From Charina bottae (taxonomy: Eukaryota; Chordata; Lepidosauria; Squamata; Charinaidae): a DNA stretch of 64,000 bases. The first letter of the stretch is position 1. Each line of letters starts with the position of its first letter. The stretch spans positions 16,452,001 through 16,516,000 of the forward strand of contig JALMGJ010000006.1 of the NCBI GenBank assembly GCA_023362775.1, read 5' to 3'. This document shows positions 61,204 through 64,000 of the stretch, piece after piece. Under the pieces are notes generated by a model. It searched no databases. It had not been told where the DNA came from and saw only the letters and a program-made list of their open reading frames with translations. The translations under genes and the position numbers were made by a program.

Positions 61204-62518
61204 CCCGCCTTTATTATTTTTATAAATAACTCAAGGCAGCGAACATACCAAATACTCCTTCCTCCTCCTATTTTCCCCACAACAACAACCCTGTGAGGTG
61301 AGTTGGGCTGAGTGTGTGTGACTGGCCCAAGGTCACCCAGCCGGCTTTCACGCCTAAGGCGGGACTAGAACTCACAAACTCCTGGTTTCTAGCCAAGCAC
61401 CTTAACCACTAGACCAAACTGGCTCTCTCTATATTACCACTAACTTTCTACACATACCCTCCAATTTTGCTACGAATACTTAAATTGTAAGTTTCTCCTA
61501 TGTAAAGTATAATGTATTTTGTTCTGCTTAGTATAATGTACTTTGATGAAGCAAACATTTTTTAAAATTACTGAGGTGTGCAAGTTCATATTCCAGTCAT
61601 AATATTCATTTACCTTAAGATGTTCTCCACCAATTTTTTCCGTTTTGGAGGTCGCCCCCGTCTTTTCACTACTTTTCCAGGAATGTCTGGAGTATTTTTG
61701 TGTATCCTGCATTCCCTGGAATACATTGAAATATTACACAAAATAGGTAAATACATAATAATGCACCTGGTAAAGCAAGAAGGTAAGGAGCAACCACTGA
61801 CAACGAAAAGGATTGAAGCAGCAACTGTGAGCCAAGCTGAGACAGTAACTCTAAGAAGGAGAAAGTATATAGCCAGATTTGGTGAAAAGTTAATTTGAGC
61901 AGATCCTAACTTTATGTTACCTCAAAATATTTGCTTCCTTGGAAGGAGGTACAGATGCTCCCCCACCTCAAGTAGCGGATTTCTTATGTGCTACAATAGA
62001 CTGTGCTTGAAATTAGCTGTTCTAAACAAGAATCAAAGTACTTTAGTGACTACAGTGAAACTTAAATTAGGAAGCATGGATTCCAGCTCTACCATAGATT
62101 CATTGTGCAGCCTTGGGATGGTCACTCTTCTTCAAGCTTCAATTCCCAACCTGGAACTAAAATGGGTGTAAGAGTGGCCTAACTCATGAATTGTCGGGAA
62201 AATAAGCAGAACAAAATGGTAACGAACTCTGAAAACTGTACAAATAGTTGTAGCTGCTCTAATAATCAGAAATTTAGTAAACTTTTGTATCTTGTTGCCT
62301 TTGTAACAATAGTGTTTCTTTCTAAATTTGCTCTTTTCTAGTATTCCTATCCCCATTTCCCTGCAGGCAAAAACAAATCTGTACCTGTCAGTAATTAGGT
62401 CTCCATTTGGTTTCACAGGTTCCTCTTTGTACATTCGAGTGCCATAAAAATACCAGTAGAGGGCACCATTACTATCCTCACCCAATGGTTCCACCCGGAG
62501 GCTGTCTGCGTCCAAGCC
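23898..62518 (-). CDS. CECR2: Chromatin-remodelling bromodomain protein, 14 coding exons (N-terminus beyond right edge)
   Basis: Fourteen exons join in phase into 1,309 codons, close to the human protein from about residue 137 to its end. Known role of the family: CECR2 is a nuclear subunit of the CERF remodelling complex with an ISWI ATPase (SMARCA1) and reads acetylated lysines; it acts in neurulation and germ cells. Visible here in order: the [13 protein letters not shown]...[10 protein letters not shown] segment, an AT-hook ([10 protein letters not shown]), the [20 protein letters not shown] region, a Glu/Lys/Arg-rich coiled coil, the bromodomain split over several exons with the acetyl-lysine Asn in CLKYNGEN, and a long Pro/Ser/Gln-rich C-terminus with the [15 protein letters not shown] motif. 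The DDT-like N-terminus is outside the window. One intron appears to use a GC donor. Introns between 36.5 and 61.6 kb are packed with transposons. Confidence 0.95.
24150..25260 (+). mobile_element. Decayed L2 LINE (reverse transcriptase part), interrupted by an L2-type 3' tail
   Basis: Near 24,312 the plus strand reads [20 protein letters not shown] then [13 protein letters not shown], the L2 RT motif VPQGAILSP. Later stretches (aaaacttgtctttggactactgtactgcactt; GAATTCATGGCAGATTGCCT) follow the L2 C-terminal domain in decayed form. A reversed L2-like tail with CCCGCCCATCTCC...CCTGGGCGG and (TTTA)n lies at about 24,575-24,670. Lies in the CECR2 intron between its last two exons seen here. Confidence 0.65.
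25386..26790 (-). CDS. CECR2: CECR2 largest exon: C-terminal region
   Basis: 1,405 bp, 468 codons. Begins (V)[20 protein letters not shown]; includes [20 protein letters not shown], a Tyr/Pro/His-rich stretch ([20 protein letters not shown]), the conserved [20 protein letters not shown], and [20 protein letters not shown]. Acceptor TGTGCAG|TA, donor CCAGG|GTAAGT. Phase 1 in, 2 out. Confidence 0.95.
26791..27578. other. CECR2 intron, nothing recognised
   Basis: About 0.8 kb between the two largest CECR2 exons; no repeat or extra exon seen. Confidence 0.5.
27579..28398 (-). CDS. CECR2: CECR2 large exon: Pro/His/Gln-rich region
   Basis: 273 codons from [20 protein letters not shown] to SENNQ, including [20 protein letters not shown] and [20 protein letters not shown], the latter nearly unchanged from human. 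Acceptor TTTCCAG|CC, donor CAAG|GTAATT. Low-complexity, probably disordered. Phase 0 in, 1 out. Confidence 0.93.
29586..30143 (+). pseudogene. Degraded ORF1-like frame of the L1-derived element
   Basis: 185 open codons with a charged second half ([40 protein letters not shown]). The likely original start ([20 protein letters not shown], about 29,681) is in another frame, so a frameshift has occurred. I do not recognise an RRM domain. Confidence 0.35.
30500..30677. mobile_element. hAT MITE, GC-rich family, copy 1
   Basis: Perfect 8-bp target duplication GTCTATGG at 30492-30499 and 30678-30685. Ends CAGGGCTTTCCAAA and TTTGGAAAGCTCTG are inverted repeats with two mismatches. Subterminal TGTGTCGTGACACACA; interior is made of GGC-type triplets. 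178 bp. Nested in the L1-derived element, so younger than it. Confidence 0.88.
30790..31821. other. CECR2 intron, nothing recognised
   Basis: About 1 kb of intron after the L1-derived element; a short ORF at 31,091-31,378 has no recognisable domain. Confidence 0.45.
31822..31950 (-). CDS. CECR2: CECR2 exon: Pro/Gly-rich linker
   Basis: 43 codons, [20 protein letters not shown] then [20 protein letters not shown] and AMQ, matching human AVPGTFGPLRGSDPATLYGS and VPEPHPGEP. Acceptor GTCCAG|AA, donor CAG|GTAAGA on the minus strand. Phase 0 both sides. Confidence 0.9.
32165..32345. mobile_element. Probable hAT-type MITE
   Basis: Interior wording (GTAGATGCTAAACTACATCTCC, then ATGTTAGGAGTTGTACTTCA, then CAACATCTGGAATGCCACAGG) matches the two halves of the common amniote hAT MITE with internal inverted similarity. 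Termini and duplication not resolved. Confidence 0.4.
32535..32755 (+). repeat. tRNA-derived SINE (Squam/Sauria-like)
   Basis: Head TTGGCTAGCGTGTTAGACTA and GTTCAAATCC resemble A and B boxes. The body CTCACTGGGTTTCTTTGGGC, CAGTCACTATCACTCAGTCT and the end GCTGCCTTGAACTCCTGGAG with an AT-rich tail follow a widespread squamate tRNA SINE. In a CECR2 intron, antisense to the gene. Confidence 0.75.
32760..33754. other. CECR2 intron, nothing recognised
   Basis: About 1 kb between the SINE and the bromodomain-end exon; no supported feature. Confidence 0.45.
33755..34173 (-). CDS. CECR2: CECR2 exon: bromodomain end and Ser-rich linker
   Basis: Starts (E)[20 protein letters not shown], helix C of the bromodomain, then [20 protein letters not shown] and a Ser/Lys-rich linker with [16 protein letters not shown], ending CVSHSGHI. 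Acceptor AACACAG|AA, donor CATA|GTAAGT. 419 bp, phase 1 in, 0 out. Confidence 0.93.
34706..34832 (-). CDS. CECR2: CECR2 exon: bromodomain middle, acetyl-lysine pocket Asn
   Basis: Encodes [40 protein letters not shown] and NS. The PMD motif and the Asn of KYNGE are the canonical ZA-loop and acetyl-lysine-binding positions. Acceptor TTTCAG|GC, donor AGTG|GTAAGA. Phase 0 in, 1 out. Confidence 0.94.
34924..35015 (-). CDS. CECR2: CECR2 exon: bromodomain start
   Basis: Encodes (V)[20 protein letters not shown] then [10 protein letters not shown], helix Z and the ZA loop of the bromodomain with the WPF shelf. Acceptor GACAG|TT, donor AAG|GTAAAG. Phase 1 in, 0 out. Confidence 0.93.
35114..35151 (-). 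CDS. CECR2: CECR2 micro-exon before the bromodomain
   Basis: A 38-bp exon, acceptor TTCACAG|CT, donor AAAG|GTCAGT, encoding [12 protein letters not shown]. It matches human FELDDDFTAMYKV and keeps phase 2 in and 1 out. Confidence 0.87.
35612..35741 (-). CDS. CECR2: CECR2 exon: [20 protein letters not shown]
   Basis: Acceptor GAGCAG|AA completes a Glu codon (Asp in human); encodes [40 protein letters not shown] and KD, with donor GACTT|GTAAGT. Matches human [20 protein letters not shown]. Phase 1 in, 2 out. Confidence 0.9.
36305..36461 (-). CDS. CECR2: CECR2 exon: charged coiled coil, GC splice donor
   Basis: Encodes [40 protein letters not shown] and [12 protein letters not shown]. Acceptor CTTCAG|GT. 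The 3' end GAAG is followed by GCACGT, so the only in-phase donor is GC, not GT; phase 1 then fits the next exon exactly. Long charged helix expected. Confidence 0.88.
36657..36908. mobile_element. hAT MITE, GC-rich family, copy 2
   Basis: Perfect 8-bp target duplication CCCTAAGC at 36649-36656 and 36909-36916. Ends CAGTGCTTTCCAAA and TTTGGAAAGCTATG; subterminal repeats of TGTGTTGCGACACAC. The 252-bp body is rich in GCGGCGGCGG-type triplets. Same family as the copies at 30.5 and 42.7 kb. Confidence 0.88.
36917..37480. other. CECR2 intron, unclassified sequence
   Basis: About 0.55 kb without recognised content. It may belong to the same unclassified insertion as 37,484-37,705, since both lie beyond the point where L2 similarity stops. 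Confidence 0.35.
37484..37850 (-). mobile_element. L2 LINE reverse-transcriptase fragment joined to unrecognised sequence
   Basis: On the minus strand, from about 37,835, [20 protein letters not shown] then [14 protein letters not shown] is the L2 RT region. After LSDHSA the frame stays open for about 75 more codons (to 37,484) but no longer resembles L2 ([37 protein letters not shown]). The junction near 37,705 therefore marks an insertion or rearrangement. Confidence 0.6.
37905..38745 (+). mobile_element. L2 LINE 3' end, split by a SINE
   Basis: Plus strand: [13 protein letters not shown] wording, then CATGCTGCGGACCCCCTCTA, CCTATGGAACAATCTCCCCC and GAAAACCTGGCTCTGTG, paralleling the L2 at 6.4-7.2 kb. 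The 3' UTR is interrupted at 38,318 and resumes at 38,653 with GTGAACCGCCCAGAGTCCCT...GGGCGG and an (AAAT)n tail. Confidence 0.8.
38319..38652 (+). repeat. Sauria-type tRNA SINE with RTE-like tail, inserted in an L2
   Basis: 8-bp direct repeat TATTGTTA at 38311-38318 and 38653-38660. Head GGTGGCTCAGCGGGTAAGAC (A box) and GGTTCGAATCC (B box), body with TACCACTTTGGTGGGTAGGT and ACATGACCGCGGAAGCGTCT. It ends with AGAGTCAGACACGACTGCAC and CTTTACCTTTA, a tail related to BovB/RTE 3' ends, which fits the known reliance of Sauria SINEs on BovB machinery. Few differences from the family, so fairly young. Confidence 0.85.
39240..40913 (+). CDS. LINE reverse transcriptase, C-terminal C2H2 zinc finger (5'-truncated)
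   Basis: 557 codons read from the insertion junction; the apparent start is not a real initiation site. RT motifs in order: [20 protein letters not shown] (near residue 58), [16 protein letters not shown] (about 120, catalytic Asp), [16 protein letters not shown] (about 180) and LQYADDNVV (about 240, catalytic AspAsp). The palm is followed by a C-terminal region with [20 protein letters not shown] and a final [20 protein letters not shown] ending HR, a single C2H2 finger as in several non-LTR clades. All catalytic Asp residues are present. Confidence 0.85.
   Translation: MLSSACSAVEDFLHKKSQKTQKIWMREEIPADFRDAIIITLFKKGDRTDCGNYRGISLLATAGKILAKIIANRLLSVSEDILPETQNGFRPSRGTVDMIFTARQLQEKCKEQNRPLYMAFIDLTKAFDTVNRTALWTILLKIGCPDKFVNILRLLHDDMMATILNNNGSQSDPFKVESGVKQGCVIAPTLFAIFIAMIMHLVEEKLPTGVEIIYRTDGKLFNLSRLKAKNKVIATSVIELQYADDNVVCAHSEEDLQTILNIFAEAYEKLGLSINIKKTKVLYQQVRTNPSAAPSIQLKGVSLENVDHFSYLGSHLSTKADIDAEIQHRLSSASVAFSRMKRRVFEDRDIRRETKMLVYKAIVLPTLLYACETWTLYKRHLQLLERFHQRCLRKILQITWEDRRTNVSVLEEAKTTSIETMIIQHQLRWTGHVVRMPDHRLPKQLLYSQLKNGKRNIGGQQKRFKDTLKVNLKKCNISIENWEALTHERFNWRSSFINGAMDFEETRVQGEKDKRAKRKARQADPHHDRLPPGNLCPHCGRLCGSKIGLYSHLRIHR
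39240..40968 (+). mobile_element. 5'-truncated non-LTR retrotransposon with intact ORF
   Basis: Flanked by a 12-bp direct repeat AGTCAAACTGCC (39228-39239 and 40969-40980). The ORF is open from the left junction to the stop at 40911-40913; the 3' end is a short UTR closing with CCAATGAATGA. Lies in a CECR2 intron, antisense. Truncated at the 5' side, so it lacks the endonuclease, but there is no nonsense or frameshift in what remains, indicating recent insertion. Family: a LINE of the RTE/Vingi/Ingi type is likely; I cannot fix the clade. Confidence 0.85.
40981..42405. other. CECR2 intron, one short minisatellite
   Basis: About 1.4 kb with no gene. At about 41,562-41,643 the unit ATTGGAATACACT is repeated five times at irregular spacing. 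The rest shows nothing recognised. Confidence 0.45.
41562..41643. repeat. Minisatellite of ATTGGAATACACT units
   Basis: Five copies of TTGGAATACACT with CATGCTTTTTATTGGAATAC appearing twice, giving the odd translated repeats of Trp-Asn-Thr. Not coding. Confidence 0.7.
42406..42483 (-). CDS. CECR2: CECR2 exon: PRWMSD segment
   Basis: A 78-bp exon in no ORF of its own length: [20 protein letters not shown] then KPIQQE, matching human GKRPQRTKAELHPRWMSDHL. Acceptor TTTTTAG|GA, donor GAG|GTATGG on the minus strand. Phase 0 both sides. Confidence 0.88.
42656..42889. mobile_element. hAT MITE, GC-rich family, copy 3
   Basis: Perfect 8-bp target duplication CACTACTG at 42648-42655 and 42890-42897. 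Ends CAGAGCTTTCCAAACTG and AGTTCAGAAAGCTCTG; subterminal GTGTGTCGTGACACGTTAGT. The body has two tandem copies of a unit containing ATGCCCTGCTGTAAGAGTGT. 234 bp; interior unlike the other two copies. Confidence 0.85.
43102..46334 (+). mobile_element. Full-length BovB (RTE clade) LINE
   Basis: Flanked by a 22-bp target duplication (43080-43101 and 46335-46356, starting ACCCTGCAGTCC and ending CCATATGC). The 5' UTR begins with GCAAAGGAGATTGTTACC, as in the second copy at 53.7 kb, so the 5' end is complete. It carries the endonuclease-RT reading frame and ends with GCGACTGAATGAATAAACAA. BovB moves between squamates and mammals by horizontal transfer (established). Inserted in a CECR2 intron, antisense to the gene. 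Confidence 0.93.
43532..46327 (+). pseudogene. BovB endonuclease-reverse transcriptase with a single in-frame stop
   Basis: 807 codons are open from [20 protein letters not shown] to a TGA at 45953-45955; the same frame then continues for 124 codons to TAA at 46325-46327, with [20 protein letters not shown] and [15 protein letters not shown]. Domains: endonuclease ([28 protein letters not shown]; residues about 20-235), RT ([47 protein letters not shown]; about 490-690) and a C-terminal domain after WTIRKAE. All catalytic residues I can check are present. The nonsense codon removes the last eighth of the protein. Confidence 0.92.
46357..46833. other. CECR2 intron, nothing recognised
   Basis: About 0.5 kb between BovB and the truncated Penelope copy; no supported feature. 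Confidence 0.4.
46851..47272 (-). mobile_element. 5'-truncated single-arm Penelope-like element
   Basis: 17-bp target duplication AACACTCAGCCCTCTAT at 46834-46850 and 47273-47289. On the minus strand it encodes the last part of the Penelope protein ([38 protein letters not shown]) and the 3' UTR with the hammerhead-like motif. It differs from the big palindrome by several percent and ends at GATTCAAGC, lacking the terminal CACA and tail. Not palindromic. Confidence 0.88.
47290..47885 (+). mobile_element. Decayed L2 LINE 3' end
   Basis: Plus-strand wording GGCTATTAATTGATTTCTGG, GGTGCTGGTTATGACCTATA and AAGCCCTTTATGG follows the L2 C-terminal region, then a 3' UTR with CTATGTAAGCTGAGAG and AATAAAAGTTTGATAGATAA plus an AT-rich tail. 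Stops and indels throughout. Confidence 0.6.
47886..48162 (-). repeat. tRNA-derived SINE, copy A
   Basis: On the minus strand the head TTTGGTCTAGTGGTTAAGGC (A box) and GAGTTCTAGTCC (B box) are followed by GGCTGGGTGACCTTGGGCCA, CAACTCACCTCACAGGGTTG and a tail with CCTTGAGTTATTT. Sister of the copy at 61.2-61.4 kb. In a CECR2 intron, same strand as the gene. Confidence 0.8.
48324..48522 (-). CDS. CECR2: CECR2 exon: [16 protein letters not shown] region
   Basis: Encodes [40 protein letters not shown] and [20 protein letters not shown] with NMITQK. Donor AAG|GTAAGA is strong. The acceptor GGTCAG|AT is chosen because it completes the Arg codon left by the AT-hook exon; its polypyrimidine tract is weak, so the first ten codons are less certain. 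Intron upstream is 13 kb and holds most of the large transposons. Confidence 0.88.
48603..49003. mobile_element. TA-flanked DNA transposon MITE
   Basis: Begins CAGGTAGTCCTCACTAAC and ends GCGAGGACTACCTG with TA on both sides (48601-48602 and 49004-49005), giving a terminal inverted repeat of about 14 bp. The interior contains many near-repeats of TTGTTAAGC and ATGACTGCGAC. TA target and TIR fit a Tc1/mariner-superfamily MITE; no transposase. A truncated relative is at 60,641. Confidence 0.75.
49020..49600. other. CECR2 intron, nothing recognised
   Basis: Roughly 0.6 kb before the L2 5' region; no supported feature. Confidence 0.35.
49600..50884 (+). mobile_element. Decayed L2 LINE 5' part (endonuclease start)
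   Basis: Near 50,700-50,870 the plus strand reads [20 protein letters not shown] then WMAGGSGTN, the start of the L2 endonuclease (usually LACITETWL). The upstream GC-richer kilobase is probably its 5' region, but that is inference. No intact frame. Confidence 0.5.
50885..51005. repeat. 59-bp-arm palindrome with 3-nt loop (Penelope-type remnant)
   Basis: Arms 50885-50943 and 50947-51005 are inverted copies with one mismatch; the loop is CAC. The right arm reads TGGCAATGAAACGTCTGCAA followed by GAAAACAACAAGGCTCAGAG. The GAAACGTCTGC box is what squamate Penelope-like elements of another family carry near their ends; this assignment is an inference from wording. Confidence 0.7.
51006..52667. 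other. CECR2 intron, nothing recognised
   Basis: About 1.7 kb; a degraded TTTATTTATTTATTATTTAA tract near 51,998-52,017 may be an L2 tail, otherwise no supported feature. Confidence 0.4.
52679..53694 (-). mobile_element. Internally deleted BovB LINE
   Basis: 11-bp direct repeat TGGTGCTTAGT at 52668-52678 and 53695-53705. On the minus strand it has a complete BovB 5' end (GCAAAGGAGATCG at 53694), the 5' UTR and the first part of the endonuclease up to YKWTSPDGQ. It then jumps to the last 30 nt of the element (GTTGGAAGCGACTGAATGAA). About 2.2 kb of the 43.1-kb copy are missing. Both ends are complete, so deletion came before or during retrotransposition. Same strand as CECR2. Confidence 0.9.
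52691..53518 (-). pseudogene. Broken BovB endonuclease frame of the deleted copy
   Basis: Three pieces on the minus strand: an upstream small frame ([20 protein letters not shown] to GTWNV, 53518-53285) ending at a TGA, the endonuclease start ([20 protein letters not shown], 53281-53042) closed by a stop after MIST, and [20 protein letters not shown] to [12 protein letters not shown] (53014-52691). Not functional. Confidence 0.85.
54126..55829 (-). CDS. Penelope-like RT with GIY-YIG domain, left arm (5'-truncated)
   Basis: 567 codons open from [14 protein letters not shown] to the stop at 54126-54128. RT signatures: [53 protein letters not shown] and WFRYVDDTW with the catalytic AspAsp. The C-terminal GIY-YIG endonuclease-like part has [20 protein letters not shown] then [13 protein letters not shown]. 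Penelope-like proteins combine a telomerase-like RT with GIY-YIG. Lacks roughly the first 200 or more residues, so unlikely to be active alone. Confidence 0.88.
   Translation of the reverse strand: MVLNTADYHNKITSLLEDHHTYEKLKRDPTNNYKKKAIDSLKQLEHDGSIDRITYHRLYPGEAIPCIYGLPKIHKEGTPLRPIVSSINSVTYNIAKHLSTILAPLVGHSEHHIHNSEEFVSKAKILKLDTDETMVSFDVSSLFTSIPTTHALSAVRKRLEEDSTLERRSHLNPNQICHLLDLCLNTTYFTYRGDFYRQKHGCAMGSPVSPIVANLYMEEVEKKALNTFQGTMPTHWFRYVDDTWVKIKAQEVQAFTDHINTIDANISFTREDTKDNRLAFLDCEVLIGTGGKLEIGIYRKPTHTDQYLMFDSHHPLQHKLGVIRTLSHRAETIPTSMDSKKNEKQHLRTALQACGYPNWAFTKSKSTRPKTATDRAETQSKRKNLVIPYMAGVSEKIKRIFGKHHIPVYFKPTNTLRQRLVHPKDQTPKHKESNVVYAIQCSEECSELYIGETKQPLYRRMAQHRRSNTTGPESAVYLHLKEKGHSFEDINVHILDREDRWFERGVKESIHANLENPSLNRGGGLRHNLSPIFLPALSSVPRKIKTISQAQQQQGNLNDPPLDDKGT
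55851..57663 (+). CDS. Penelope-like RT with GIY-YIG domain, right arm (5'-truncated)
   Basis: Same product as the left arm, about 35 residues longer at the 5' end ([34 protein letters not shown]). The open frame formally starts at 55816 inside the inverted left arm; real homology starts near the junction at 55851. RT motifs [28 protein letters not shown] and YVDD, and the GIY-YIG-type YAIQC...[13 protein letters not shown] are present without a stop. The upstream region of a full Penelope ORF is missing. Confidence 0.88.
57765..57800 (+). ncRNA. Hammerhead-ribozyme-like motif in the Penelope 3' region
   Basis: CTGAAGA at 57765-57771, a hairpin AGCTCCTTGGATAAGGAGT (6-7 pairs, GGAT loop) and GAAAC then GTTTC follow the hammerhead core order CUGANGA - stem II - GAAA - stem III. 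Also present on the other arm and in the copies at 10,493-10,528 and 46,890-46,925 (minus). Hammerheads are established in Penelope-like elements (Cervera and de la Peña); activity here is not shown. Confidence 0.5.
58059..59758. other. CECR2 intron, one tandem duplication, otherwise unrecognised
   Basis: At 58,061-58,122 a unit GTAAAAAGGACATCACAAAT...GCTACAAG occurs twice in tandem. The remaining 1.6 kb shows no gene; a 94-codon minus-strand ORF (58,372-58,656) has no recognisable domain. Confidence 0.4.
59760..59795. repeat. (GATT)n microsatellite
   Basis: Nine uninterrupted GATT units. Confidence 0.95.
59880..60440 (-). mobile_element. Decayed RTE-type LINE reverse transcriptase fragment
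   Basis: On the minus strand the RT palm is readable as [20 protein letters not shown], then [36 protein letters not shown] and GSPIDSKG-like wording (60,420-60,151), parallel to BovB YADDTTLM...LNLKKTKIM. The rest toward 59,880 keeps only scattered similarity. Older and distinct from the BovB copies. Confidence 0.65.
60641..60690 (+). mobile_element. Truncated CAGGTAGTCCTC MITE end
   Basis: TA followed by CAGGTAGTCCTCACTTACTG and ACCACAATTGGGACCAGCAA, the left terminus of the same family as 48,603-49,003. No right terminus is seen. Confidence 0.6.
60700..61160. other. CECR2 intron, unclassified AT-rich sequence
   Basis: About 0.46 kb with a TTTATTATTTATTTATTA stretch; no supported feature. 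Possibly a reversed L1 3' region, but the wording is too weak to call. Confidence 0.3.
61162..61203. repeat. (ATT)n microsatellite
   Basis: About 14 ATT units directly at the 3' end of the SINE that follows on the minus strand, as often seen where SINE tails expand. Confidence 0.95.
61204..61425 (-). repeat. tRNA-derived SINE, copy B
   Basis: Minus strand: head TTTGGTCTAGTGGTTAAGGT (A box), GAGTTCTAGTCC (B box), then GGCTGGGTGACCTTGGGCCA, CTCACCTCACAGGGTTG, CCTTGAGTTATTTATAAAAA and AATAAAGGCGGGATA. Only a few differences from copy A at 47.9-48.2 kb. Just 190 bp upstream of the CECR2 AT-hook exon, in its downstream intron. Confidence 0.82.
61614..61706 (-). CDS. CECR2: CECR2 exon: AT-hook
   Basis: Encodes [14 protein letters not shown], then the AT-hook [10 protein letters not shown] and LVENIL; acceptor ATGCAG|GA, donor CTTAAG|GTAAAT. 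The AT-hook core GRP would contact the minor groove of AT-rich DNA. Phase 2 in and 2 out. Confidence 0.9.
62385..62518 (-). CDS. CECR2: CECR2 exon: [13 protein letters not shown] segment
   Basis: Acceptor AATGCAG|GG and donor GACAG|GTACAG on the minus strand. Encodes [34 protein letters not shown] and [10 protein letters not shown](R), nearly identical to human CECR2. Enters in phase 0 and leaves in phase 2. It is the most 5' CECR2 exon in the window. Confidence 0.93.
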
Positions 62519-63650
62519 CTGCATTTGAAAGCACATACACATAAACGTAAGAGCTGAAAAGTTTCCTGTGTTCATGTTAATCCTTACCCCTAGCCTTTGG
62601 AGTAGCTATAGAGATTCAGATCTCTGCTTGCCAGAAAAGTGATCAACTGTTCAATTTACACTAAGATTTATGTGCTCTAAACTATTCATGAGAGAGAGAC
62701 TAATTTAAACTTGCTAATGCCTGTCCAAAAGTGGCCTCTTATACCTTTAATAGTGAAGCAGCAGGTGGGCGCTCCCTCTTCAAGTGGCAGAATTCTAAAG
62801 TTCCACAAAGGCAATACCAGGCTTCAGCAGCAAGCAGGTGCATCGTCTCCTACCACAGTTAGGCAGTAACAAGAGAAGCCACACCTGCTTAACTTATCTC
62901 TCCAAGAGCTTTGAAAGGGTCTCTCCCGATATAATGGTTGCCTGCAGAAGTCTGTTATGGGGATTATTTCCACTGAGGCATTATGCATAGGGAAACAGTC
63001 ATGCAGAACTGGTTACACTTGTACTTTAAAAAAAATACTGTTCTCGAAATTGGATTCCTACTGAAAATGTACAAGGACCATCAATTCCATTTTTTTCATG
63101 TAATTACTTTAGAGCCATAATTTTCAGTGTTATTAAACTAGCACCTCTGGTTCTTATGTCTAGCTAATAAACTCACTTGTAATCTGTAGAATGTAAAAAC
63201 ATGCAGGGCAACCCCCACCCCCAAATACACAAACATTCTTGTGCAGTTTATTCTACTCTAGATACCCAAAGGGCTATAATCCTCTAAATTAATATTTGGG
63301 TAGCAAACAAATGCTATGCTCACATTCTTGCTTCTTCATTCCCTTCACTCCCACAATTTCATGCACAGGGCTTGGTACTGTACTTCCTGTTTTAATCAAG
63401 TCATACTTTGTCATTTCATCTGATCTAACAATACAGAATCAAATAACAGTTTGCCTATTGAGACATAACAGCAAATTTGGTTTGACTGAAAAACATGTTT
63501 TAAGCCCCTAATTAGAGGGAGCATATGAACTCAGCCCTCTTTCATGATCCTCCAAATTATATTCTGAAGCCAGGTTGAGTTTATAAGTAGATATCTCACT
63601 ACAAATGCCATTTTGGAGCCAGGCTCAACAATGTTAAGACACTAGAAACG
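62519..63650. other. CECR2 intron, nothing recognised
   Basis: About 1.1 kb upstream of the first CECR2 exon in the window. I looked for the preceding exon (human RLCDYRLDADDVFDLLK) and did not find it. Confidence 0.45.
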
Positions 63651-63653
63651 GTT

Positions 63654-64000
63654 TCTTGTTTATTCGTTCAGTCGTCTCCGAATCCTCGTGACCTCATAGA
63701 CCAGCCCACGCCAGAGCTTCCTGTTGGCCGTCGCCACCCCCAGCTCCCCCAAGGTGGAGTCCGTCACCTCCAGAATACCATCCATCCATCTTGCCCTTGG
63801 TCGGCCCCTCTTCCTTTTGCCTTCCACTTTCCCTAGCATCAGCTTCTTCTCCAGGGTATCCTGTCTTCTCATTATGTGGCCAAAGTACTTCAGTTTTGCC
63901 TTTAGTATCATTCCCTCAAGTGAGCAGTCTGGCTTTATTTCCTGGAGTATGGACTTGTTTGATCTTCTTGCAGTCCAAGGCACTCTCAGAATTTTCCTCC
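63654..64000 (-). mobile_element. BovB LINE 3' end, cut by the window edge
   Basis: Minus strand: [40 protein letters not shown] and [15 protein letters not shown] to the stop at 63660-63662, then GAATAAACAA and the flank. It differs from the 43.1-kb copy at a few residues (for example [20 protein letters not shown]). The 5' part lies outside, so completeness is unknown. Confidence 0.9.

Overview
The window reads as nuclear DNA of a squamate reptile (lizard or snake). The evidence is a vertebrate gene pair with interrupted exons, plus a repeat set typical of squamates: BovB/RTE LINEs, L2 and L1 LINEs, Penelope-like elements, tRNA-derived SINEs including one with a Sauria-type tail, and hAT and TA-flanked MITEs. 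The species cannot be fixed from the sequence alone.

Two host genes are present, both on the minus strand. CECR2 (bromodomain chromatin-remodelling subunit) runs from about 62.5 kb down to 23.9 kb. Fourteen coding exons were placed by splice sites and reading phase; they join without a phase error into 1,309 codons. The N-terminal exons lie beyond the right edge and the last one or two codons are uncertain. SLC25A18 (mitochondrial glutamate carrier) starts at 7,847 and runs off the left edge; five coding exons (136 codons) are present. CECR2 followed by SLC25A18 in the same orientation matches the human 22q11 order, which is why the carrier is called SLC25A18 and not its paralogue SLC25A22.

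Layout. 0-8 kb: SLC25A18 exons, with a nested L1 (2.0-5.6 kb) and an L2 3' end (6.4-7.2 kb) in its introns. 8-24 kb: intergenic, with a palindromic Penelope remnant at 10 kb, decayed L2, a tRNA-type SINE, small MITEs and long stretches without recognisable content. 24-36.5 kb: the dense 3' half of CECR2 (C-terminal low-complexity region, bromodomain). 36.5-62.5 kb: large CECR2 introns filled with transposons: an intact-ORF 5'-truncated LINE (39.2-41.0 kb), a full-length BovB with one late nonsense codon (43.1-46.3 kb), an internally deleted BovB (52.7-53.7 kb) and a 3.9-kb head-to-head Penelope palindrome (53.9-57.8 kb). The right edge cuts a third BovB.

The most unusual material is the Penelope-like group. 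Two insertions with exact target-site duplications (10,035-10,605 and 53,912-57,844) are head-to-head inverted repeats in which one arm carries a 33-35 nt terminal tail that the other lacks. A third palindrome (50,885-51,005) has 59-bp arms and a 3-nt loop. All Penelope ends carry a short motif resembling a minimal hammerhead ribozyme core. Such features are reported for Penelope-like elements in general, but the near-perfect 1.9-kb palindrome inside a chromatin-regulator intron is worth a check. No CRISPR array, operon, virus or toxin gene is seen.
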